Assembly (NCBI GenBank): GCA_024697185.1
Contig: JAILGB010000013.1
Location: 1 to 64,000, forward strand
Length of the DNA: 64,000 nucleotides
Direction of reading: 5' to 3'
Source: Opitutales bacterium
GTDB taxonomy: Bacteria > Verrucomicrobiota > Verrucomicrobiia > Opitutales > UBA953
Below are positions 42,482-50,270 of the stretch, piece after piece (within the stretch, counting starts at the first letter, position 1; every line of letters starts with the position of its first letter). The position numbers and the translations under genes are program-made. The notes under the pieces were generated by a model. The model had not been told where the DNA came from. It made no database searches and worked only from the letters and a program-made list of their open reading frames with translations.

Positions 42482-42510
42482 TTGATATAAATATATTTAT
42501 ATATTATAAT
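42482..42510 (+). promoter_or_regulatory. arsR promoter, leaderless-type
   Basis: TTGATA, 17-bp spacer, TATAAT on the plus strand, with the -10 box ending 8 nt before ATG 42519. The spacer is almost filled by an 18-bp palindrome. Confidence 0.8.
42485..42502. promoter_or_regulatory. 18-bp palindromic operator candidate
   Basis: Perfect palindrome ATATAAATATATTTATAT lying between the -35 and -10 boxes of the arsR promoter. ArsR-family dimers bind AT-rich palindromes of this kind, so autorepression is likely. Confidence 0.65.
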
Positions 42511-42518
42511 ATGTTTAT

Positions 42519-42887
42519 ATGTCACAACGGAGAAATGCTAAGGAACTTCCAAGCGAGGCGGAGGCGACTGCGCTTGCGATCAATGAATTTTTTGAGCAGT
42601 TGCGTTCTATTCGCAATGAAAAGGCTCTGCGTATTTTACTGACGCTCGACAATTTGGGTGAAGCCAATGTCAGTAAAATTGTTCGCCACACCCGGCTGTC
42701 CCAACCTGAGGTTTCCATGGCTCTCGCCAAACTGAAAGTTTCCGGCGCGGTCGAATTTCAGCGCGACGGCAGGCTGATCAATTATTGGATCGGCTCCCAA
42801 TTTGTCAAAGAAGCTGTCTTAAGCCTGCGCCACCGCATTGATGTCCTGCTCGAGCGGGATGAAAATCCGCTGCGAAAGAACACTTGA
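42519..42887 (+). CDS. ArsR-family winged-helix regulator
   Basis: 122 residues with a central winged helix: recognition region NVSKIVRHTRLSQPEVSMALAKLKVSGAVEFQRDGRLINYWI (about 50-95), the classic ArsR helix-wing order. It contains no Cys at all, so the usual metal-binding sites of ArsR/SmtB sensors are absent; it may sense something else or act as a plain dimeric repressor. It lies alone on the plus strand, with a palindrome inside its own promoter and nrdD diverging 244 bp away, making nrdD a possible target. The likely terminator follows at 42,902. Confidence 0.88.
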   Translation: MSQRRNAKELPSEAEATALAINEFFEQLRSIRNEKALRILLTLDNLGEANVSKIVRHTRLSQPEVSMALAKLKVSGAVEFQRDGRLINYWIGSQFVKEAVLSLRHRIDVLLERDENPLRKNT

Positions 42888-42901
42888 AATTATGTTTCGG
42901 G

Positions 42902-42923
42902 AACACGGGAACGTGTTGTTTTG
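42902..42923 (+). terminator. Terminator after arsR
   Basis: 6-bp stem AACACG / CGTGTT with a GGAA tetraloop, followed by GTTTTG. 14 bp past the arsR stop; overlaps one iterated motif. Confidence 0.6.
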
Positions 42924-42953
42924 CTCCGGTGTCGCGTTCCCGATTTTGTCGCA

Positions 42954-43940
42954 CTAATTTTCTTCCCCTTGCAAATGCCGGGCTTCGGATTTCAAGTCGT
43001 TTAAAAATACGGGGTTTGCAAATTCGTCAGCGAAAATTTGGATTGCGTCAATCAGCTCTCCGAACGCTTCATTCTCCGCCCTAAGTTCGCGCAAACGCGA
43101 ATTGACTGCCGCCAAATCTTCGGGGCCGACGAAATCTCCTTTTTGGAATTTCCCGTTTATCTTTAAAAGATCTTGATTCAATTCTTCTATTTTCGGGAGC
43201 AATTCCTCAATTTTATCAACGGTGACCGTTTTGTTGAACGCATTGATTTTTTTTGCAAAATCGACAAAATCGACACTTTTGATTTCCCTGATTGAAGATT
43301 CAAGGATTTGGGAAATGCCGTTAATTTTTTTGCTGATTTTGTCCGCCTCTCCGCCGCCGATATAGTTGGAGAGTTCCAAGAGCGCCGTTTGAAGATTGAA
43401 ACTTTTTATCGTCGGGAGCTCGGGAGGGATGTCCGTTCGCGGATTCAAAACCCACTGCGGGATCGATTTGGGGCGGAACAAGAGTTCGACCGCAAAAGAC
43501 GACGCCGTCAATGAAGGGAGCACAACGCGGGCGCGCAGACCTTCCTGCACCATGGCGGCGATATAAAGCTCCTGCTCTTCCCTCGACATTTTATTTGACG
43601 GGAACGCAAAGCGCTCGCCGGCAAGGCTGGAATCTATCGTCAGCTCGACCCTCGCAAAATCGCGCGTTCCCGCCGGCGTTTTAACGTTTTCCAAACAAAT
43701 CTCACGAATCTGCCCGATCTTGAATCCGTCAAAAAGCACATCTCCGCCAAGAGAAAGCCCTTCGGCGCCGCTCTCCAAATAGATGCAGAAATAATGACTG
43801 CGATAATATGCCGCCTCCCACCAGATCCATGTGGCGAAACCCGACAAAACAATCGTTCCCGCGACAACGAGGATGCCCAAAAGCCGATATTTCATCACCT
43901 CGGTAAAAAAATCAGACGCGGCGGAAATAATCTTGGCCAT
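42954..43940 (-). CDS. MlaD/MCE-domain lipid transport protein
   Basis: 328 residues. One N-terminal membrane helix (LLGILVVAGTIVLSGFATWIWW), then an MCE domain (about 55-155): ESGAEGLSLGGDVLFDGFKIGQI ... ARVVLPSLTASSFAVELLF. Residues 190-315 are long helices and coiled coil that form the channel needle in longer MCE proteins. Such proteins shuttle phospholipids across the periplasm with an MlaE permease and MlaF ATPase. Neither is adjacent here, so the permease genes must lie elsewhere. Confidence 0.87.
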   Translation of the reverse strand: MAKIISAASDFFTEVMKYRLLGILVVAGTIVLSGFATWIWWEAAYYRSHYFCIYLESGAEGLSLGGDVLFDGFKIGQIREICLENVKTPAGTRDFARVELTIDSSLAGERFAFPSNKMSREEQELYIAAMVQEGLRARVVLPSLTASSFAVELLFRPKSIPQWVLNPRTDIPPELPTIKSFNLQTALLELSNYIGGGEADKISKKINGISQILESSIREIKSVDFVDFAKKINAFNKTVTVDKIEELLPKIEELNQDLLKINGKFQKGDFVGPEDLAAVNSRLRELRAENEAFGELIDAIQIFADEFANPVFLNDLKSEARHLQGEEN

Positions 43941-43999
43941 GGTTTTATTCTAAAAAAAACGCTTCCAAATTGCAAAACTGCATTTGAAAGCGCCTGAAA

Positions 44000-44077
44000 T
44001 GGGTGCAGGGGATGGATTTGAACCAACGACCTTCAGGTTATGGGCCTGACGAGCTGACCAGACTGCTCCACCCTGCA
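44000..44077 (-). tRNA. tRNA-Met (CAT), initiator-like
   Basis: A 78-nt cloverleaf: acceptor TGCAGGG/CCCTGCA, D arm GAGCAGTCTGGTCAGCTC, anticodon stem TCAGG/CCTGA around loop CCCATAA (anticodon CAT at 44,042-44,040), T arm with GGTTCAAATCC, and an encoded CCA. The D arm and anticodon arm resemble initiator tRNA, but position 1-72 is paired (T-A) and the stem lacks the full GGG/CCC run typical of bacterial initiators. Elongator Met therefore cannot be excluded. Confidence 0.9.
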
Positions 44078-44118
44078 ATAATGTTGTTCTTAAATTATGC
44101 CTTTAAAACACAAAAAAA

Positions 44119-45654
44119 TCAAGCAAAATATTTGCGGAGCGTCAAACGGTGAATCTTCGCATTGTGGCGGACATCGCACGGGAACGTTTTTTTATAGATA
44201 AAAAATCTTTCAATCGCCGCCGTAAAAGGCGTTCCCGCCGCCAAATCCCGCAATTCTTTTTTAAGCTTCGCCTCATCGACACTTTTCCGGGCAAACGGCT
44301 TGAGTTCCACGACAATGGCGGGAACGCCGTGATGTTCGATCAGAGCGGAGCGGGAAACAGCCGGATGCGTGTTGAAAATCGCCTCGCAGGATTCCGTATA
44401 AAACGTTCCCGCGGGAACGCGGACAAGCTCCGCCTTGCGACCCAAAAACCAAAGCCGGTTTTTTTCATCGATATACCCCAAATCGCCCATCCGGTGCCAG
44501 ACCTTTCCGTCGCGATCTGTGATTTTTGCCAAGCGGGTCGCCGCTTCGTTGTTGTCATAAAGACGCGTTGTTGTCGGGCTGTTGACGCAGATTTCACCGA
44601 CGGGGAAACCTCTGAATTTTTCCGCGGGAACGGGAAAATCATTTAATATTTCATTTGTCGCGGGAACGATTTTGACACCGACTTCGGGCAGGATCGTTCC
44701 CGTGCAAGTGCCGTATCCGCGCGTTGTCATCGCTCCCGTTTCTCCGAGCACCGTATCCGCCGTAATGTCCGCCACCGGCAAAGTCTCCGTCGCACCGTAG
44801 GGCGAATGGATTTCGGCGTTTGGCAAAACTCGTTTCAAAAGCGCCATTGTCGCCGGAGGGACTGCCGTTCCCGCGCAAAGAATCCGTTTTATCGTCGGCA
44901 AAACAATTTGGTGCGCCTCGCAATATTCCGCAATTTTGCGCCACAAAACCGGCGCGCCAAAAGAATTTGAAACCCTGTTTTCCTGAACGGCTTTGACAAT
45001 CTTGGCGGGATCGAGCGTCGCCGGTTTTGCAGGATTCATCTCCGGAGTGACCGTCGTCATCCCGAACGCGGGATCAAAAAGCGAAAAAACCGGCAAAAGC
45101 GGCATATCGATTTCGCCGGGAACGATTTTATAAAAATTTTTAATTATTCGCTGCTGGGCGTCAAAAATTCCATGAGTGTAATGAACGCCTTTGGGTGCTC
45201 CCGTCGAGCCCGATGTAAAAAGAATCGCCGCCAGATCATTTTCACCAAGATCCGCAATCGTCATATCAAGCGAAGAGGATTCGCGTTCCCGCGCCACATT
45301 GCGGGAAAACTTTTTCGTTCCCGCCGTCACCGCGATTTTAACCGTCTTAAAAGCTCTGAAAAAAAGATGTCTGAAAATTTGAGCTGCGGGAACGCCGACA
45401 AGCGCTTCCGGACGCGTATTGGCGACGCAACGGCAAAAATGCCGAATCCCCATGCCGGGATCGATTGCGACAGGAACCGCCCCCAGGCGAAAAAGCGCGA
45501 AGGTGCAGCGAATCAAGTCCGGTCCCGGCCGCAACATCAAAAGCGTGCGCATGCCACGGGCGATCCCGCGGGAACGAAGCAAAGCCGCCGTCGCGGCAGT
45601 CTCGCGATCGATCTCCTCGAAATCTTGAAGAAAACGAGTGATATTACAGTTCAT
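44119..45654 (-). CDS. OleC-like fatty acyl AMP ligase
   Basis: 511 residues from ATG 45654, which overlaps the previous stop as TAATG; the longer upstream frame lies inside that gene. ANL superfamily: LFTSGSTGAPKGVHYTHG (ATP loop), SPYGATETLPVA (A5), RMGDLGYIDEKNRLWFLGRKAELV (hinge) and C-terminal Lys in HNAKIHR. TVTPEMNPAKPATLDP and VSNSFGAPVLW match OleC, which adenylates a beta-hydroxy acid to form a beta-lactone in long-chain olefin synthesis. OleA, OleB and OleD are not nearby, so the product is open. Many iterated motifs encode VPAGT-like segments. Confidence 0.85.
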   Translation of the reverse strand: MNCNITRFLQDFEEIDRETAATAALLRSRGIARGMRTLLMLRPGPDLIRCTFALFRLGAVPVAIDPGMGIRHFCRCVANTRPEALVGVPAAQIFRHLFFRAFKTVKIAVTAGTKKFSRNVARERESSSLDMTIADLGENDLAAILFTSGSTGAPKGVHYTHGIFDAQQRIIKNFYKIVPGEIDMPLLPVFSLFDPAFGMTTVTPEMNPAKPATLDPAKIVKAVQENRVSNSFGAPVLWRKIAEYCEAHQIVLPTIKRILCAGTAVPPATMALLKRVLPNAEIHSPYGATETLPVADITADTVLGETGAMTTRGYGTCTGTILPEVGVKIVPATNEILNDFPVPAEKFRGFPVGEICVNSPTTTRLYDNNEAATRLAKITDRDGKVWHRMGDLGYIDEKNRLWFLGRKAELVRVPAGTFYTESCEAIFNTHPAVSRSALIEHHGVPAIVVELKPFARKSVDEAKLKKELRDLAAGTPFTAAIERFFIYKKTFPCDVRHNAKIHRLTLRKYFA

Positions 45655-47267
45655 TAGGCGTTCATATCTTTCCAACGCTTGGCGAGTTGGGAAAAAATAA
45701 TCAAAGCGATTGTCGAAACAACGCCGATGGCGGCAAACGGCAGCCAGACGGTCAGATTGGGCGAATAAACATCCCAAAGCAGATTTGTCGCCTCTTGCGA
45801 ACTGCAATCGAGCAGTTTTTCAAGCGCCGGCATCGCCTCGTCACGCGCAATCCCAAGCGACATCTCGAGTTCTTCGACATTGTCCCAAAAAGGAATCCAA
45901 GAAATGCCGCGCTGCTCGGCGATATAGCGCAAAGCCAATGTGGCTTTTTCTCCAATAGCGCCATAAATCCAGCCCGCCAATTTTGCACCGACAAAAATGC
46001 CGACGCCGACCGGAATATTGATGTAGGCGAGATAAACGCCTTTTTTGTCCGGGGGAGCGATCTCTGACAGATATTGCGATTTTTTAGGTCCCGTAAACAT
46101 TTCTCCCAACGAGAAAAAGAGAACACCCAAAAGAAAGAACCAGGCATTTTGCGTGTAACCGGCGACAACAACGCCGATCGTCGCCATAATCATCCCGAAA
46201 ACCATCGCGTCGAGCGTCCGCATTTTTCGTGTAATCCAAGAAACTCCGACAACGCCGAGAATGATGAAGGTCGCATTGGCGCTAATCAGCACCGCCTGCG
46301 GCACACGCAGGGCTCCGGAAGGCGACTGTTCCACCAAAAACTGTGAAATCCCCGACGGCAAAAGCGCGTTAACCGTTCCCGCGACATTGTCGCTCGAAAC
46401 CCAGTCTTCGAGGAAATTCGGCTGCAAATCCCAAAGTTGGAACATCATCAGCCAAAAACCGGACATTATCAAAATCCATGTCAGCAAACGTGGTTGAAAA
46501 ATATCTCGCAACGCATTGAAAAGCACACGGCGGATTCCAAGTTCCTTTGACGCGCCCGACGGCGTATCTTTGAAGAACAGCAACGGCAGGAAATTTAACA
46601 GAATCATCAATGCGGAAACGATGAAGACAAGACGCCAGCGCTCGACGGAATTGGCTTCTCCGAACAGCTCCGGCTGAAAATTGCCCGACAAAAAGACAAC
46701 GGGAATGTAATGCCCGATCAACGCGCCAATATTGACAACCCAATAAAAAACACCCCAGCCGAGCGAAGATTTTTCTTTTGGCAACGTATGCGAAAGCGCA
46801 CCTTGAATACCGGGTTTAAAAAGCGAGGAGCCTGTCGCAAAAACCGTAATGCCGATAATAAAACCGATATAATTGCCGTTGACTCCTTCAAAATTTAACA
46901 TTCCCGCAAGAGAATCCAAAAAAGAAAAATCGCGCAAAAACGCCATCAGCAAATAGCCGATCGACATCATTACGACGGAAATCACCATCATTTTTTTATA
47001 ACCGTAGCGATCGGCGAATCCTCCCGTTATAATCGGCAAAAAACATTGGACGACCGCCCACCACGCATAAATCGTCCCCTTGGCGGCAGCCGTCAAATGG
47101 AGGCCGCCGGCATTGTCCGCCTGCATAATATAGATAGGCGCGACGACGCGCACGCTATTATAGGCGAGCCGCTCCATCATCTCAATAAAGTTGAGCTCAA
47201 AAAATGGCGCGAGCCACGATGAACTTTTTTTTGCGGGAACGCCGTTTTCCGTCTGCGAGATTTCCAT
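45654..47267 (-). CDS. POT/PTR2-family peptide transporter-like MFS protein
   Basis: 537 residues from ATG 47267 (MEISQTENGV) with 12 or more membrane helices. Family-like segments are FFELNFIEMMERLAYNSVR, GGFADRYGYKKMM, GWGVFYWVVNIGALIGHYIP and GEMFTGPKKSQYLSEIAPPDKKG. POT carriers import di- and tripeptides with protons. The usual ExxER motif is recognisable as EMMER. The central region is longer than in bacterial DtpA. Its stop codon overlaps the start of the OleC-like ligase, so the two are translationally coupled, an odd pairing. Confidence 0.8.
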   Translation of the reverse strand: MEISQTENGVPAKKSSSWLAPFFELNFIEMMERLAYNSVRVVAPIYIMQADNAGGLHLTAAAKGTIYAWWAVVQCFLPIITGGFADRYGYKKMMVISVVMMSIGYLLMAFLRDFSFLDSLAGMLNFEGVNGNYIGFIIGITVFATGSSLFKPGIQGALSHTLPKEKSSLGWGVFYWVVNIGALIGHYIPVVFLSGNFQPELFGEANSVERWRLVFIVSALMILLNFLPLLFFKDTPSGASKELGIRRVLFNALRDIFQPRLLTWILIMSGFWLMMFQLWDLQPNFLEDWVSSDNVAGTVNALLPSGISQFLVEQSPSGALRVPQAVLISANATFIILGVVGVSWITRKMRTLDAMVFGMIMATIGVVVAGYTQNAWFFLLGVLFFSLGEMFTGPKKSQYLSEIAPPDKKGVYLAYINIPVGVGIFVGAKLAGWIYGAIGEKATLALRYIAEQRGISWIPFWDNVEELEMSLGIARDEAMPALEKLLDCSSQEATNLLWDVYSPNLTVWLPFAAIGVVSTIALIIFSQLAKRWKDMNA

Positions 47268-47316
47268 AATATCGAGTCTAACAAATAATTTTAAAAGGAA
47301 CGAGTTTTTAAACAAC

Positions 47317-47354
47317 AAAAACAGGGCCAACCCAAACGGATTAACCCTGTTTTA
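47317..47354 (-). terminator. Terminator after small lipoprotein gene
   Basis: 9-bp stem AAAACAGGG / CCCTGTTTT with an 18-nt loop, 21 bp past the stop. Not built from the iterated motif. Confidence 0.75.
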
Positions 47355-47374
47355 TTCTTGCGGGAACGATGCGA

Positions 47375-47650
47375 TTAATAATCGCAAATGTTGATCGCGC
47401 CCCAGAACAACGAAATATTGTCGCCGGTAAAATCACGACGGCACCACAAATCTTCCGTGTTCAACGAAATTGTAGCCTCACGATCGATATGGCGATAAGA
47501 ATCCGGATTGGTCTTAACGATACCCATCACATTGTGCGAAGACTCCGCACGAACAGACTTGCCGTGATAATTGGTGTCATAGCCCTGGCAACCGGCCAAA
47601 AATGCCGGAATCGCCAATGCTGAAAGAATGATAGCAATTTTACGAATCAT
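47375..47650 (-). CDS. Small lipoprotein
   Basis: 91 residues with a lipoprotein signal (MIRKIAIILSALAIPAFLAGC, Cys at 21). The mature 70 residues (YDTNYHGKSVRAESSHNVMG ... DLWCRRDFTGDNISLFWGAINICDY) have two further Cys and no known domain. It has a consensus promoter with a leader of about 30 nt and its own terminator, so it is a well-expressed single gene. Reminiscent of small abundant envelope lipoproteins; function unknown. Confidence 0.8.
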   Translation of the reverse strand: MIRKIAIILSALAIPAFLAGCQGYDTNYHGKSVRAESSHNVMGIVKTNPDSYRHIDREATISLNTEDLWCRRDFTGDNISLFWGAINICDY

Positions 47651-47685
47651 AAAAACTAAAATTTAAGGGGGTTGTCAATGTCTCT

Positions 47686-47715
47686 ATTAAACATTCTTTT
47701 GCCCTGTCCTGTCAA
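47686..47715 (-). promoter_or_regulatory. Promoter of small lipoprotein gene
   Basis: TTGACA, 18-bp spacer, TTTAAT on the minus strand, predicting a leader of about 30 nt. Confidence 0.7.
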
Positions 47716-47725
47716 ACCTTTTTTT

Positions 47726-47768
47726 CTAAAAATTTCCCGCGGGAACGCCAAGCGTCAACGCGGGAAAA
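47726..47768 (-). terminator. Terminator after SLC13 symporter gene
   Basis: 9-bp stem TTTCCCGCG / CGCGGGAAA with an internal GGGAACG in the loop and a T-rich tail on the minus strand, 20 bp past the stop. Overlaps the lipoprotein promoter end slightly upstream. Confidence 0.75.
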
Positions 47769-47787
47769 TCTTTTTCCTGTCTTCAAA

Positions 47788-49512
47788 TTAGCAGGCTGGC
47801 TCGACTTGGGTTACAGGCAGTTCGGGAACGACTTCAAGAGCCGGTGCCGATTCCGCGGGAACGGCTTCGGGAGCTGATTCCGACTCTGCGGGAGTGACAA
47901 CGGAATCCGACTCCGGCTCTGCGGGAACAGCTTCGGGAGCCGTTGCCGGTTCTGCGGGAACGACGATTTCCACCGGCGCCACCTGCGCATTATTGTCGGC
48001 GGCGGACTCCGGCGTACCGAAGAAATTGACATGCGCGAGAGTGATCATCATCAGCCACGACAACGCCAAGCCGCCGAGCCCCATAACAATACCGGTTTTC
48101 GCCATGCCGTTTGTGTCCGTATATCCCGTCGCGTGAGCGAGAGCGTTGGGAGGTGTCGAAATCGGCAGGGACATCCCGAGCGAAGACGCAAAAGCCACCG
48201 AGACCAAAAGTGCTGTGACACCTCCGAGAGCAACCAGATTGTCTTGGCAGGCGATACCCACTGCACAGAGAATCGGAACGAGCAAAGTGGCTGTCGATGT
48301 ATGGCTCATAAAGTTTGCCATAAACAGACAGATCACACCGCAACCCATCATCAGGGCCGTCGGTGACCAGGTGTCAAACGGGATCGCATTGATCAAGTGT
48401 TTGGCGAGCCCCGTATCATTGAGGCCCACGCCAAGAGCGAAACCGCCGGCAACGAGCCAAAGCACGTCCCACGACATGCCGTTCAAATCTTTTGCGGTGA
48501 TAACGCCCGTCAAGGCAAAAACCGCCATCGGGATCATCGCAATCGCATTATCGTTGATGCCGTGGACATCCTTGCCCATGACCCACAAAATCACACAAAG
48601 CGCGAATGTGAAATAAACAATCAAAGCTCTCGGGCTCGTATCAAACTTCCCCGCGCCTTCAATGTTCAATTCCATCCTCTTCATCTTGATCGGATAAATT
48701 TTCATCAAAAGCACCCATGCGATCACCATCAAAACAATCACGTAGGGGATACCGAAAGCCATCCATTGCCCGAATGTCACGGGAGCGGCATTCAAATCAC
48801 CTCTGGCGACAGCATCATTCAACGCGCCGAGTGCGATTGCATTGGGCGGAGTGCCGATCGGCGTTCCCATGCCGCCAATATTGGCGCCGAGCGGGATTGC
48901 GAGAGCAAACGCCGCTTTACCGCGGTCGTCTTCGTCAAAAAGTTTGAGAACCGGCGCCAAAATCGCGAGCATCATCGCCGCCGTCGCCGTATTGGACATG
49001 AACATCGAAAAAACGGCGGTGATCAGCATCAAGCCCAAAAGCACAAGTTTCGGATTGGAGCCGAACGGCTTCAAAAGCACGCGCGCCAGATTCAAGTCCA
49101 TCTTATATTTTGTCGCAGCGGCGGCAAGGAAAAATCCGCCCAAAAAGAGCATGATGATCGGATTCGCGAATGTCGCCATCAAGCTTTTGTGGCTGATCAT
49201 TTTCACTCCGTCAACGCGGAACGGCAACAATGCCGAATCCGACATTGTGACAATCATCAAAACGATGATCATCATCGAAGTCGCCCAAATCGGGAACGGC
49301 TGCAAAATCCAAAACAGCGCCGCCAAGACAAAGACGGAAATCACACGGATTTCGACCGGGTTAATCGCACAATCTCCCACCAAACCCATCGATTCGTAAG
49401 GGAGATAAAGGCAAATCACTGCCGCGGCAATCGCGATCACGGCCTTAAAAAATGCCCCTGCACTCAAATTAAAGCCCTTTTTTACGGGCGTGTTTGAATT
49501 TCCTTCTATCAT
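47788..49512 (-). CDS. SLC13/DASS family anion:sodium symporter with repetitive tail
   Basis: 574 residues. Residues 15-505 are a divalent-anion symporter with two inverted halves, each with an SNT-type motif (MSNTATAAMMLAI and MSHTSTATLLVPI), plus GANIGGMGTPIGTPPNAIA and SLPISTPPNALA. Substrates in this family are C4-dicarboxylates, citrate or sulfate; dicarboxylate would suit an anaerobe. The last 60 residues are a Pro/Ala/Glu repeat (VPAEP, PAESES, VPAES) ending in VEPAC, unlike any DASS protein I know. Each VPA is encoded by an iterated motif or its relic, so the tail appears to have grown from the motif. Confidence 0.9.
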   Translation of the reverse strand: MIEGNSNTPVKKGFNLSAGAFFKAVIAIAAAVICLYLPYESMGLVGDCAINPVEIRVISVFVLAALFWILQPFPIWATSMMIIVLMIVTMSDSALLPFRVDGVKMISHKSLMATFANPIIMLFLGGFFLAAAATKYKMDLNLARVLLKPFGSNPKLVLLGLMLITAVFSMFMSNTATAAMMLAILAPVLKLFDEDDRGKAAFALAIPLGANIGGMGTPIGTPPNAIALGALNDAVARGDLNAAPVTFGQWMAFGIPYVIVLMVIAWVLLMKIYPIKMKRMELNIEGAGKFDTSPRALIVYFTFALCVILWVMGKDVHGINDNAIAMIPMAVFALTGVITAKDLNGMSWDVLWLVAGGFALGVGLNDTGLAKHLINAIPFDTWSPTALMMGCGVICLFMANFMSHTSTATLLVPILCAVGIACQDNLVALGGVTALLVSVAFASSLGMSLPISTPPNALAHATGYTDTNGMAKTGIVMGLGGLALSWLMMITLAHVNFFGTPESAADNNAQVAPVEIVVPAEPATAPEAVPAEPESDSVVTPAESESAPEAVPAESAPALEVVPELPVTQVEPAC

Positions 49513-49595
49513 AATATTTTTTTGTTAAAAATTTTACTTATTGTATCAAATAAAAAAACAATGCAAAAGATTATTTTAAATTTTCGGGAACGGTT

Positions 49596-50270
49596 TTAAA
49601 AATCAAACGGGAATTCCCCTTGTCTGAAATCAGCCCCTGCCGCTTTGCCGGCACTGGCACAAACAAGATCAAGGATTGAAGAATCGGCAAAAGACGGGTG
49701 TTCACAAATGTTTATTAAAAGTTCCGCCGCGGCAATCGCGTCATAAAGCGCGCAATGATAGTGAGAGCGTTCCCGCGGACAAAATTTTGCAGCCGAAGCA
49801 TCGACACGATCTTGGATCTCGAAGCGTCGGATCAAATCTCCAAGTTTGTGAGAGCGTTCCCGCGGGAACCAGTTTTTTGCAATACGGCAAGTGTCGATCC
49901 AAGGTCCCCATTCCACGCCGACCGGCATTTCAGGTTGTGAAAAATTTGGAACGCGACCGGGGCTCATCCAGACGGTCGCCAGCATTCCTTTTTCCGCCGA
50001 CGCATTGTGGGAGCCAAAAAGCCCGCTGTTGCGCAAACCTGAAAAAAGTTCCCAGTCCGCTTCGACTGTCGGTCTTCCCGAAACGCTTGCGTTGTCAAGT
50101 CCGTGAATCGCCGTTTCCTCTGCCGGGATAAAATGCCGGACTCCGCAAAGTCGCGTATGCGTGCTGATTATGCTCCCGCCCAAAACGGTTGCAAAGCCAT
50201 ATTCGACGATGCCGGTATTAACAGAACCTTCAAAATCGAGAACATGAATGGCTATATTTTTCCAATGCAT
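49596..50270 (-). CDS. DnaQ-like 3'-5' exonuclease domain protein
   Basis: 224 residues. The DEDD exonuclease pattern is visible: HVLDFEGSVNTGIVEYG (Exo I Asp/Glu), then GSHNASAEKGML (Exo II), and HYHCALYDAIAAAELL (Exo III, His-x4-Asp of DEDDh). Two copies of PRERSH (near 147 and 172) come from an identical 18-bp stretch holding the iterated motif; the second sits directly beside the catalytic His, so the insertion is tolerated at the active-site edge. Start ATG overlaps the previous stop (TAATG), coupling it to the RmlD-like gene. Could be a stand-alone proofreading or repair nuclease. Confidence 0.8.
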   Translation of the reverse strand: MHWKNIAIHVLDFEGSVNTGIVEYGFATVLGGSIISTHTRLCGVRHFIPAEETAIHGLDNASVSGRPTVEADWELFSGLRNSGLFGSHNASAEKGMLATVWMSPGRVPNFSQPEMPVGVEWGPWIDTCRIAKNWFPRERSHKLGDLIRRFEIQDRVDASAAKFCPRERSHYHCALYDAIAAAELLINICEHPSFADSSILDLVCASAGKAAGADFRQGEFPFDF

